Assembly (NCBI GenBank): GCA_028727105.1
Contig: JAQYOU010000102.1
Coordinates: 1 to 36,124, forward strand
Length of the DNA: 36,124 nt
Direction: 5' to 3'
Source: a bacterium
GTDB lineage: Bacteria; Bacillota; Clostridia; Lachnospirales; Lachnospiraceae
Shown piece by piece: positions 17,201 to 23,486 of the stretch. Below the pieces are notes generated by a model that saw nothing but the letters and a program-made list of their open reading frames with translations, had not been told where the DNA came from and searched no databases. A program made the position numbers and the translations under genes. Within the stretch, counting starts at the first letter, position 1. Every line of letters starts with the position of its first letter.

Positions 17201-19923
17201 GGATCTACAGTAACATGGAAGCTGAAACTGATAACGAAATTGTAGTCAATTCTATGGATTTCCAGGAGTCCTATTGGTCCAGAGGGAATACAAAAAGTAA
17301 TGGTGATGCTGATATAAATAATTATTACAAGACGAATATAACAGCCAGCAATAACAGACAGTACGTGCAGGAAATCCAGTCTGCGCCGATCGTCAATGAT
17401 CCTGCTATTACAACGGATGATCAGGAACATACCGTATATGAGTTCAGTTGGGATACGTATTATCAGGATACTGCGTGCTGGGATAATAATGTAGGGCGGT
17501 ATTTCGACAAGAATAAGCTGACCAATCCTCCCGAAGGACTGTTCCGGACATGGGACTCTTACATGAAAAAAATGTCACAGGCGGGTCTTTCTGACCAACA
17601 GATATCAGACGGAAGTAATTTCTGCGGCTTGATGAATGTGTACTACGAGAGCTACAGAACGGCAGAATACCGGGTGGATTTGATCGGAACGACGCAGGAT
17701 GGAAAAGAAGTTATTCTAGCGTCCCAAACAGTCAATGATCCGACACAGCAGAAACTTGTGGAGAATATGACAACGAAGGGCGGAAAGCCAACCACGTACA
17801 ATGTCTGGGATTACCGGTGCAGCTTTACCGACACGGACCAGACGTGGAAGAATTATCCGAAGATGACAGCACGTGTCATGAGGCTCGGAAATCTCAGTAC
17901 GATAGAATTCTACAAGAGTGGTGGGACGCTGGTAAAACCTGTTACAGATCCATCCGGTGCCAGCTGCATGCTGCCGCGCTACACGGACACTGTCGTTTTC
18001 CAAAAACTGCGGCTGAACACGATTTCCAAGCCTACCGTATCTCTTCTGAAAGAAAACGGTCAGTTCATCACTGATGATCTGGTCTATGAAGTGGCTTGGG
18101 GTGCAATCACCGACAAAAAGCAGAAGGAGGATCTGGGTGGATATCTGATCACCGCGTCTGTCATTGAGTCAGCAGATCAGACACAGGGTTCAAACACACA
18201 TTATTACTATGTATCTGATGTAGGTGCAGACGGTGATGTGATCGGTCTGGATGCGGATGCCTTAGAAGCATCCGGTGTAGTGACCGATGTCGGTAAGTAC
18301 TATACCAGATCAGGAAATAAATGTAAGACACAGATCAATCTGTCTGATTTCAATACCAATGATGTGGTACAGATATCAGTCAAAGCGATCGCAAGAAAAC
18401 AGGCAGAAAATTATACAGACGGTGAAGAGGGCGTATCCATTGAAATCAAGATACCTAAGCGCCTGGCAGTGCCTGATACCACAAAGCTGAAAGTATCGCT
18501 TGCAGCAAACGGATCAACCGTTACAACGGATCCGGTGGATATGGAAACGTATCAGAAGGGTCTTTCATTCCGGTATGAACCGGGCGAGGATGAATATGCG
18601 AGTGTAGCAGATGCCAAGATCCGAATGGCGGTTGCAGTATGTGACAGCGCACCGGATACCCAGGATGACAAGAATCAGGTTGAAGTACAGGAATGGGAGA
18701 AGAATGCCCGAAAAGTTCTGTATACAAAGGAAAAACCGCTGAATCTGGGCAAGGTTTCAGAGGAAAGCAGTGTTGTGGTCAAACTGACCGAGCTTGAGCA
18801 CTATCCTGGCGAATATGCAGGAAAATGGCTGAAGATCGCATTAAAGGCTTCCAGCGCGACAAAGATCGATTCTCAGTGGACCGATCAGGATCCGGACGAA
18901 AAGACGATCAACTATGCATGGGTGCAGTTGCCGAAATTAAACTTAAAGGATGTGGATCTCGCGGAACTGAGCAAGTCGGATGAAGGTGATGTGATCCGTT
19001 ACGCGTGTGATGGAAAGATAACCAATGAGTCGATGGATCCCAACAGGGAGACCCCGATCGCTACAAAGTCACTGCGCTTTAGCGAGGACAGAAATGTCAA
19101 TGGTTATCACATTGGAATTACCGGAACTGCGGATTCGCCTGATGGACAGGCACCGGTTTATGATTTGTATCTTCAGCGTCACTTGAAGGACAGCACGAAC
19201 GAGACAAGCTTTGATGGCACCTGGGATGTATATTTATCAACGAATGGAGCGATCACTGTGTCCGATGACAGCGGACAACAGCCGGTTTGCGAGCAGAAAC
19301 AGGAAGCGACATGGATCGGTCTCATAGGTATTCCATTCACAGACGGTTCGGATTCAGACAACAGGGCAACACAGCTGATCGAGATCAAGGATATTAGAAA
19401 AGATATTGAAATCAGTTCTGCAACCTATTCGATGAATGCACAACTTCGATATACGGTGAATACGGCAGACCAAACGGGAAGCTTTGTCATCGTATTACCG
19501 GATGTGACAATGATTGAAGAAATACCTTATTCAGCTGACTATTTCACCACAGAGGTATCGATTGAACAATACATCAAAGATAGTGCGCCGTATATTGCGG
19601 GAAAAGGCGCTGTATACACCAGAGGATCCGGGATCAGAATTACAGCAATAGAGAAAGGAGGGGACGGACAACATGAAGAAAACGCGAATACAGTGGTGGT
19701 CAAAGCACTGGCGAGAATCGCGAAAATCGGAAAACTCCGGAGTAGCAATGATCATGGTTCTGATCGTTGGAGCAGTGGTGCTGGCATTTTGTCTGTCTCT
19801 CCTTTTGATCGCATACTCACTGTTTGCGCAAACATCCAGACAAACGGGCCGGCAGCAGTGCAAGCTGTTGGCACAGAGCTTTTCCGAATCATTGGGTACG
19901 GAATTGTCCGATCCGTCGTCTGA
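8203..19923 (+). CDS. Giant type IV prepilin-like surface protein with GLUG-type repeats
   Basis: This 3,906-codon frame starts at an ATG preceded by GAGGG. Residues 1-45 are a class III prepilin signal: a basic leader ending NKG, cleavage after Gly14, Phe15 at +1, Glu19 at +5, then a hydrophobic helix. Residues about 45-600 are unassigned. From about 645 to 2180 there are about 36 copies of a GLUG-like motif of the form VGGIVGYN, often with upstream CxNxG segments, as in beta-helical adhesins. Residues about 2570-3800 contain beta-sandwich segments resembling Fn3/Ig domains (for example AVRLTWNKS near 2583). There is no LPXTG or C-terminal membrane anchor, which fits display through the pilin helix. 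It is first in an operon encoding peptidase, platform and motor proteins. The last 251 nt overlap the next gene in another frame, and the last 80 or so residues may not be genuine. The adhesin role is inference. Confidence 0.88.
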   Translation: MYKRKVIKNNQNKGFTIIEMVVTMLVLAIVLTLSIGGLLAWQDWADFNRQNEYARTLFVAAQNQLTEYDADGRLKELQDSLSGGVYDDKTGRHYTAVGLNLTDHITALKNAEGNSYGDLGSLYPESGDKGEDTKLYQGEIVSLRAQTGDYASYLADPAGLKASDPDAYWVFEILGAYVYDTSILNGDRKADGSGNGAAICVELTPDDGQVLAVLYSDKNDKFIYTGIPGDPDGSTEENSVSDITDRTEAYRKDRMVGYYGVDTLYTATKSEILEPSISSVRLYNKDDFYLACRLGAKDRDILTSRLTYTMNIHGSADDNDKLLTITLDGTKLKNQANAEAISCPVSRYDVTGSGISLGEFPVLAWVEPDYTIHVVLDAADIQATTDLYERELNDIRSSDKAVSTKFSKTYSYFRFGVKADNLFASVTADGADFAKSETMRNYGNRNPFLNQMAKHATFAGEDTSPEAGKTRLTYSIKNARHLYNMRYIEDLPYGEEPGHALTADEIAGVTFIVKSDIDWQSFQKGKQLYDTYSAAGNIQLFSLNGKLLDETGKTIDSVTRLNCDFPSVSRIRARDTLVGEKSVFGDTKEITGISVTEVSNALYGIYNSDDPGKRNAGELDTIRPSGLVNVNYGTIKDLKLDRITVSGNQFVGSFCGINAGKTENLETMNTDGTSLIAGNQHVGGIMGFQMPTTNDLVISGLTNRARVEGVRAVGGIVGMVRNDFSVFHVSGSGLVWSELTELSEPAKSLFNSSGEPTVKFSVKISDCTNYGSVLGCSFTDLMEVYTSGEARVFSVEPVQQAENASFDPEESRYIGGIVGYSYNCSPDDTSRVTIVNCTSAPLYEVEELANITSELSDESNLKQKLKGTYVGGIAGYNYFGQINKCSTEPEKGKVGCLFGYRYVGGIVGFNIGPASGIVGSDTSKPGENQNHVVAYEYAGGITGCNATAGDKDSENNDVSVDGGKDPENLKGILIPDAKRALDVKIDNWVNKGVAIAVHEYSGGITGYNAGFIYRCNSEVNEADAEACFTPRDSSNDAKGLYSGNYAGGIAGYNNGIIGNSERRISIDYTDSTLDKKGTGLSTACYVKGHHYVGGIVGYNDVNSIVEDYEVGRGYVLGDEGSCFVGGYAGLNVSVDLLMDRSESETARNIHSNPTQVGGSYFVGGVIGGNIINMADNKDITTIQGAFLTDNDLGILKGREFVGGFIGYNLLFDNDNDTELVQQASEGERHRGAVYIVQRRLVEAFESSDADASVSDARKKLADKKAIVDSLFKNMKLGSTLKEKSDESVLVCISGEKGSSTMNNFGSISGEIYVGGVLGYNDENTKLTIENVENATAIVATNAIEYDGEQKLSDGTPRKTDYVGADKTYMYSYAGGMIGEVGKNTILDNCRNASTGTVQTAGTYTGGLCEVNEGLIQNCQLSSFGNSMQDYVGGLCGLNKSTITNCTFKNKTVSGRNVVGGITAENFGTISDITLDRSKLLVEGIHDESEQNGDGVSGLYAAFNGYSGQIPLKKDITGVSVKSSGRYVGLVVGVNEGNVKNEKREYALEIIPDEKNYLVLDGKVQGYQTVGGLIGLNRSQNKTDKINFFTNQASVTATNGNAGGIIGENQSDNIIWLCVNDGVVTASDEGNAGGITSSNRGLISMCKNYQTVSAPEGLCGGITAVNTCLGANKGTIINCTVKPHEGKSDLVFRSTKVVGGIAAQNSGVIGTNTMKHVTVTNETAVENTRIGVIVGENLAGGAIYLSKSSLLEKWDYFGILQLLDILDINEIEDCRAIVRSNYSNAGGIAGTNAGTIKGTKGKPSVVSPNLSMENATLASLGGVAGSNTGTIENVAVDAKIQGELGSSMTGYGGIAGVSGYESQEQLADVQKDKDTKEYAAIIKNCSFDGVINAEGSSGAPVRVGGIVGVNGYGSLVQDCCIGVRSSESGGTISDVSEITYITAGDYVNKTADSVNTTDTKSYSYLGGIVGDNYGSILACDNADNSMDTVKIIGFAGETGGIAGYNEKYGVVSGYLDKDRKTEHYLTTGKKWSVEQRCCGNDRGPGGIIGKSVSAEDMSYVKNYAPVTCSYKANTYVAGLIGVLGQQYKMKTRFYKCENYGDINSYRSAGGLVGMLESNGADFYECKNWGNVYGQSRNSGGFVAIHYAFAAGLDFRHCANHGNVSGKGEKIGGFVGGEENVVPENYGIDGKVVNHLYDCVNTGIIEKIGKTEPDSNTGVFYGRKEGQSRVIMELCRNYNTNKSANGFIGNSGDRRFKNCLDNSGVTTTNEFTPFGSGKDWNANMFYLDQKSQTTFSHEDYGVYFSFTEGSNAKFSYNGLSYNSQLNDPSFLFSEPDKSNKIVVGKNGQLNISLDYASDSQGLDSMVVYFWNGSDKAYSDSTTNTYSVTATYVYSDGTWDTTETKSAQGYYDVVPDAKVVLQKPSNTDKRPVQVRLKFDTSNANAYLRGISYIPVEESATGTEAMCIYRGTKNDTTATVSYYDRQEDNSIKNTHLKLTERDGKKYVYLPYDYNTGFYMTNNPVDATYYSDTSDYTTSLTDGKDSGSRIDTYLELDPKYVELTEDLCTVQRKLDVPSKLTLTEGNAAVRLTWNKSRDAYAYELYYSIIDGNGTTVFSSDKEMVGSLQMNYNIPLEDNWKTSGYRLVVHLRAINAYHFDHDDDTASDYDSNFDKYDSEWTTVERVIEKQVLPKPEVHMEVVAGNRTTFVLDNYEEYVKKNCTDITIKLYYKPSNVSSGTDYTWNVAEEGKYSNPQKMTGSPSGPADFRYYAAPNELLKDAYTTSEVHYQRGEGHGNSDLEKNSAYCKTTFQGFFGTEAGSMDYRIQFTLNSQDTYLKTDISAYDPQVGATVGYDSEITHAANSYSGGGTLKLTSTLKNLPDDWFSSDCKDKITVRAYPYHSQFDLIHYGHPVAERIKLNGTVEENRAVLAGIYDKEYIAKDADNPVSNCVWDEEKQDLKSGYLLQKQDDGTYDVIYSSVIEMSQTAAAEQNDPYREYYNYDIAYRIYSNMEAETDNEIVVNSMDFQESYWSRGNTKSNGDADINNYYKTNITASNNRQYVQEIQSAPIVNDPAITTDDQEHTVYEFSWDTYYQDTACWDNNVGRYFDKNKLTNPPEGLFRTWDSYMKKMSQAGLSDQQISDGSNFCGLMNVYYESYRTAEYRVDLIGTTQDGKEVILASQTVNDPTQQKLVENMTTKGGKPTTYNVWDYRCSFTDTDQTWKNYPKMTARVMRLGNLSTIEFYKSGGTLVKPVTDPSGASCMLPRYTDTVVFQKLRLNTISKPTVSLLKENGQFITDDLVYEVAWGAITDKKQKEDLGGYLITASVIESADQTQGSNTHYYYVSDVGADGDVIGLDADALEASGVVTDVGKYYTRSGNKCKTQINLSDFNTNDVVQISVKAIARKQAENYTDGEEGVSIEIKIPKRLAVPDTTKLKVSLAANGSTVTTDPVDMETYQKGLSFRYEPGEDEYASVADAKIRMAVAVCDSAPDTQDDKNQVEVQEWEKNARKVLYTKEKPLNLGKVSEESSVVVKLTELEHYPGEYAGKWLKIALKASSATKIDSQWTDQDPDEKTINYAWVQLPKLNLKDVDLAELSKSDEGDVIRYACDGKITNESMDPNRETPIATKSLRFSEDRNVNGYHIGITGTADSPDGQAPVYDLYLQRHLKDSTNETSFDGTWDVYLSTNGAITVSDDSGQQPVCEQKQEATWIGLIGIPFTDGSDSDNRATQLIEIKDIRKDIEISSATYSMNAQLRYTVNTADQTGSFVIVLPDVTMIEEIPYSADYFTTEVSIEQYIKDSAPYIAGKGAVYTRGSGIRITAIEKGGDGQHEENANTVVVKALARIAKIGKLRSSNDHGSDRWSSGAGILSVSPFDRILTVCANIQTNGPAAVQAVGTELFRIIGYGIVRSVV
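19654..19661 (+). promoter_or_regulatory. Ribosome binding site fixing the start of the PilX/GspK-like gene
   Basis: AAAGGAGG sits 11 nt upstream of the ATG at 19673, inside the 3' part of the giant prepilin frame. It supports a real start here despite the long overlap. Confidence 0.75.
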
Positions 19924-20497
19924 CCTGTCAAAGTATTTATCTACGCAGATTCAGAGCAAAAAATGGACAAGCAAAAATCCGATCCGGGTGGAAGGGGCAG
20001 ATGCCGAGACACCGGAAAGCCCTGTAGGAGTCAAAGAGCTTGTCTTGAATCTGGATGATGGTGGAAATCTTGGTCCATATCATCTGACAGTGACACTGAC
20101 TTATACGCAGAACATCTCGGACAGTGAGGATATCAAAACACCGGATGTTGATGATTCGGATAATTCTGGTTCAAGCGACCAGGAAACACAAGAACCGTCG
20201 GGCGGAACAGAAACGTCGGGCGAAACAGAGACACCGAGTGTCCCGGAGACCTCGGATGAATCAGAATCCCTGCAAGAATCGCAGGTGACGGAAGAAGTCC
20301 TTCTGCTTGGAGAAGCGGCCACGCTTTCAGAGTCGGAGGAACCGAAGACCCCAATCATCTTGACCTACTCTATACATGCCGCGATCAAGTGCGTGCGTGG
20401 AGATGCCACAGATCGGGATGCGCAGTACTATGTGGTCGAGACGACCTACCCGAATGCTATCACGATTACTATTCCGGAGGGATCGGAAGATGAATAA
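19673..20497 (+). CDS. Minor pilin-like protein lacking Glu5 (PilX/GspK type) with acidic linker
   Basis: This 274-aa protein has a basic N-terminus, then SENSG followed by a hydrophobic helix of nearly 30 residues starting VAMIMVLIVG. The likely cleavage is after Gly23. The residue at +5 is Met rather than the usual Glu, as in PilX/GspK-type pilins that cap the fibre tip. Residues about 150-215 are rich in Asp, Glu, Ser, Thr and Pro (segments such as SGGTETSGETETPS), probably an extended linker. The final 60 residues return to beta-like sequence. It begins 251 nt before the upstream frame ends and overlaps the next gene by 8 nt. The pilin call rests on the N-terminus and the operon; the tip role is inference. 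Confidence 0.8.
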   Translation: MKKTRIQWWSKHWRESRKSENSGVAMIMVLIVGAVVLAFCLSLLLIAYSLFAQTSRQTGRQQCKLLAQSFSESLGTELSDPSSDLSKYLSTQIQSKKWTSKNPIRVEGADAETPESPVGVKELVLNLDDGGNLGPYHLTVTLTYTQNISDSEDIKTPDVDDSDNSGSSDQETQEPSGGTETSGETETPSVPETSDESESLQESQVTEEVLLLGEAATLSESEEPKTPIILTYSIHAAIKCVRGDATDRDAQYYVVETTYPNAITITIPEGSEDE

Positions 20498-20930
20498 TAT
20501 CACACTGAAGAACAGGAAAAAACATCGCCGGTACAACAAACGTTTTGCAGTGTTGAAAAACAATAATCAGGGCATGACCATGGTGGAGGTACTGATGGGC
20601 TTTGTGCTATTGGTTCTCATGCTGGGCATGCTCAGCGGGATCATTGCGCTGTCCTCACGGATGTTTGAGCGTTCCGTGGACTTAAAACGGGCAGAGGAAT
20701 CGCTGCAGCAGGCAGTGTATAAGACCACCGTGACAGGCAGTCCGGTGTCGGAGGAGACGCTTCCACTAACACTCGAACCCGACGCAACCATGCCGGGTGA
20801 CCACGACCAGTTGTCATTGTCAGCCAAGCTGTACAAGCTGACCACGGCGGATGTTCTTGACGGAGCAGAGGAAGAAAGTCTGAACATGGACTTCTATTAT
20901 TTCAGGTCAGAGTCACCTGCCGGAGAATAA
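20490..20930 (+). CDS. Minor type IV prepilin-like protein
   Basis: The ATG at 20490 is chosen because GGAGG lies just upstream and because frame upstream of it is shadow coding inside the previous gene. The product is 146 aa. A long basic leader ends NNQG, cleavage is expected after Gly28, and the mature start is MTMVE with Glu at +5, then a hydrophobic helix (VLMGFVLLVLMLGMLSG). The remaining 90 residues are not recognised; they may form a small pilin head. It overlaps the previous gene by 8 nt. The gene is small for a minor pilin but its frame shows no sign of damage. Confidence 0.82.
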   Translation: MNNITLKNRKKHRRYNKRFAVLKNNNQGMTMVEVLMGFVLLVLMLGMLSGIIALSSRMFERSVDLKRAEESLQQAVYKTTVTGSPVSEETLPLTLEPDATMPGDHDQLSLSAKLYKLTTADVLDGAEEESLNMDFYYFRSESPAGE

Positions 20931-20993
20931 AGCTCCCGGAGTCTGAAAGGCAGGAACATGTTACGATACAGAATGATAAAAGGTTGAGATGCA

Positions 20994-21614
20994 ATGAAAA
21001 AGATAGCAGAAAAGGTACGACAAAAGTTCGAAAAACTGAATAACTCAGGCGTAACACTGACAGAGCTCATCGTTACCTTTGCACTGCTTGGCATTTTTTT
21101 CGTGGCGGCGGCCGGAGTCATCAGCTATGTGATCGGTATCTATTACGCAACCAGCGGAAATTCTTATGGCCTGCAGGTTTCTACGATGATCTCCAACAAG
21201 CTGGTTGGTCAGATCGAAGGTGCTTCTGCGGTCATGGAGCCGGTGGTATCCGGGGGAGCGATCAGCACGGAAATTGACAGTATTTCGCTGGTCGATAAGA
21301 CCGGAAGCAGGATCACGATCTTTGCATCTCCGCAGACTTATGCGGATGGCACTTCCGAGGGCATGTACATAAACATTCATTACGATGCAGTGCAGGAAGG
21401 GTCATCGCTCAAGTATGAATCTGTGGATTGGAGATTTGACGCAAAAGCTTATATGGGGTATATTGTAAAGGGGTTAAAATTCGAATCCCCCGGAGCGGAA
21501 TATCCGCAGAATGTGTTAAAAATGACGCTGATCCTCCACAGTGACCGATATGGGGATTACACGTCAACGTATTATATTAAATGTGTAAATGTAGAAAGGA
21601 TTCAGTTTACGTGA
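20994..21614 (+). CDS. Minor type IV prepilin-like protein
   Basis: This 206-aa protein has an AGGTTGAG site upstream of the ATG. The leader ends LNNSG, cleavage is expected after Gly19, and the mature protein starts VTLTE with Glu24 at +5 before the helix LIVTFALLGIFFVAAAG. The C-terminal domain of about 160 residues has alternating beta-like segments typical of PilW/GspJ-class minor pilins, though no subfamily can be assigned by eye. Its TGA stop overlaps the GTG start of the peptidase gene (GTGA), consistent with coupled translation in the pilus operon. Confidence 0.83.
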   Translation: MKKIAEKVRQKFEKLNNSGVTLTELIVTFALLGIFFVAAAGVISYVIGIYYATSGNSYGLQVSTMISNKLVGQIEGASAVMEPVVSGGAISTEIDSISLVDKTGSRITIFASPQTYADGTSEGMYINIHYDAVQEGSSLKYESVDWRFDAKAYMGYIVKGLKFESPGAEYPQNVLKMTLILHSDRYGDYTSTYYIKCVNVERIQFT

Positions 21615-22180
21615 GAGGGAGACACAGAGGAACGCTGATCGTAATATTGGGCGTATTTTTTGCCATAGCGGCAGTGGCTTATTACGGGATCGGACCGGAG
21701 CTTTTAACGATGCTGGCACTCGATGTCATCCTGACAGTCATCGCGTGGATCGACTGGAACACGCAGACCATACCGCCGGTCTGGAATCTGCTTCTGGGCG
21801 CGCTGGGCATCATTTCTTATTTTACAATGCCTGGCCCGACGATCCCGGAGCGGGTGATCGGTTTTTTCTGCATCAGCCTGCCGATGTTTCTGGTGGTTCT
21901 GTTTGTGCCGCAGGGGTTTGGCGGCGGAGACATAAAAATGATGGCGGCATCGGGCTTGCTGCTCGGCTGGAAGGGCAATGTGGCGGCTTTTTTCATCGCA
22001 CTGCTCATTGGCGGCGGATATGGGATGTATCTCTTGGCAGCAAAGAAAAAGGATCGGAAAGACCACTTTGCCTTCGGTCCATTTTTGAGTCTTGGGGTCG
22101 CATTGTCCGCATTTGGCGGGCTGGGAACCCGGCTGGTGGAGCTGTATCTCTCCATGCCCGGCGCAATCCTTGCAGGATAG
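21611..22180 (+). CDS. Prepilin peptidase (A24 family), peptidase domain only
   Basis: The GTG at 21611 is preferred: AGAAAGGA lies upstream and it overlaps the previous stop as GTGA, giving 189 aa. The protein is polytopic. The two catalytic aspartates of the A24 family are visible: Asp48 in IDWNTQTIPP and Asp107 in the GGGDIK motif. It should cleave the leader peptides of all the prepilins in this locus at the cytoplasmic face of the membrane. The N-terminal methyltransferase domain of PilD-type enzymes, with its zinc-binding cysteines, is absent, so N-methylation of pilins would need another enzyme or does not occur. The position among pilin and platform genes fits. Confidence 0.92.
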   Translation: MRGRHRGTLIVILGVFFAIAAVAYYGIGPELLTMLALDVILTVIAWIDWNTQTIPPVWNLLLGALGIISYFTMPGPTIPERVIGFFCISLPMFLVVLFVPQGFGGGDIKMMAASGLLLGWKGNVAAFFIALLIGGGYGMYLLAAKKKDRKDHFAFGPFLSLGVALSAFGGLGTRLVELYLSMPGAILAG

Positions 22181-22250
22181 CTTTCGGTGCTGCCCGCCCG
22201 GAAAAACGAACAGAAAGGAAAAACTTACGTGAGATAAAGGGGGACCACAG

Positions 22251-23450
22251 GTGACCTATTTTAAATATCAGGCACAGGACGAAAATGGAAAAAAGATCAC
22301 AGGCGTGCTTCCTGCGAGAGATGAACAGGATCTGCACGAAAAACTGAAAGCGAACAACCAGTTTCTGATCAAAGCCAGAGTCGTAAAACAGGCAAAGCAT
22401 CAGAAGCGGATCAAGTCCAACGCACTATCGGAGTTTGCCAGAAACATCAGCGAATTGATCGGATCCGGAATTACTCTGGTAAAAGCGCTGAAGATCATCT
22501 CGGAGGACGAGTCGCTGAAGGAAAAGGACAGGGAGGTCTATGCTGCCGTTTTAAAGCAGGTGCGATCGGGAACAGCCTTTTCGGATGCACTCTCGGAACA
22601 GGGGGATTTCTTCCCGCCATTATTTATCAATATGATCAAAAGCTCGGAATCCAGCGGAGATCTGGACAGAGTCGCAGGGCAGCTGGCGCAGCATTACGAT
22701 AAAGAATACCGTCTCAACCAGAAGGTAAAGAGCTCCATGACTTATCCGAAGATCCTATGTGTGCTGATCGTTGTGGTGGTGGCGGTCATTATGGGATTTG
22801 TCATTCCGCAGTTTCAGGATCTGTTTGATCAGATGGAATCGCTCCCGGTGGCAACGACCGTCCTTTTGACAGTGAGCAGTTTTGTGAAGTCGCGCTGGTA
22901 TGTTGTCATTTTGGCAGCAGTGTTTATCTACCTTTTGGTGCGCGTCCTGTTTGTCGTTCCGAAGATCCATTATTTTAAGGATAAGGCGGAACTCTATCTG
23001 CCGGTGATCGGAAAGCTGCGGAGAGTCATTTATACGGCCAGATTTGCCCGCACACTCGCAAGTCTGTATTCGGCGGGTATTTCGATCATGAATTGTCTGC
23101 AGATCGCGAAGACAACGATCGGCAATACCTATATTGAGAGCCAGTTTGATCAGGTGATCGCGGATGTTCGAAACGGAAGCAATCTGAGCGAGGCCATCGG
23201 AAAGGTGGATGGCTTTACACGAAAGCTCACTTCGTCTATTATGGTAGGAGAGGAGACCGGTTCCTTGGACAACATGCTGACCTCCATTGCCAATCAGATG
23301 GAATTTGACTCGGACATGGCACTTGGCAAGCTGGTATCTTATCTGGAGCCCGCCATGATCGTGGTCATGGCAGTGGTCGTAGGATTTATTATGATCGCGG
23401 TCATTCAGCCGATCTACGGATCTTATCAGACGATCATGGATTCGTATTAA
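22251..23450 (+). CDS. pilC: Type IV pilus inner-membrane platform protein PilC (GspF family)
   Basis: The start is GTG at 22251, with AAAGGGGG directly upstream; the product is 399 aa, the usual length for PilC. It opens with the typical YFKYQAQDENGKKITG segment. Two T2SSF domains follow, each with the family pattern (SSGDLDRVAGQLAQHYD and TGSLDNMLTSIANQ). Hydrophobic segments lie near 165-190, 218-240 and 370-393. PilC anchors the assembly and retraction motors and couples them to pilin insertion. Short intergenic spacing on both sides puts it in the same operon as the peptidase and the PilM-PilN protein. Confidence 0.95.
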   Translation: MTYFKYQAQDENGKKITGVLPARDEQDLHEKLKANNQFLIKARVVKQAKHQKRIKSNALSEFARNISELIGSGITLVKALKIISEDESLKEKDREVYAAVLKQVRSGTAFSDALSEQGDFFPPLFINMIKSSESSGDLDRVAGQLAQHYDKEYRLNQKVKSSMTYPKILCVLIVVVVAVIMGFVIPQFQDLFDQMESLPVATTVLLTVSSFVKSRWYVVILAAVFIYLLVRVLFVVPKIHYFKDKAELYLPVIGKLRRVIYTARFARTLASLYSAGISIMNCLQIAKTTIGNTYIESQFDQVIADVRNGSNLSEAIGKVDGFTRKLTSSIMVGEETGSLDNMLTSIANQMEFDSDMALGKLVSYLEPAMIVVMAVVVGFIMIAVIQPIYGSYQTIMDSY

Positions 23451-23486
23451 AACGGATCATTTACACAGGAAAAAGGTGGAGTAGTT

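Noticed and set aside
19500-19923. C-terminal cell-wall sorting signal of the giant protein
   Set aside because: No LPXTG-like motif, hydrophobic segment or basic tail is present in this frame near either possible end.
20376-20489. Longer N-terminus for the second minor pilin
   Set aside because: This part lies inside the coding frame of the preceding gene, has no ribosome binding site and would add an arginine-rich extension unlike a pilin leader.
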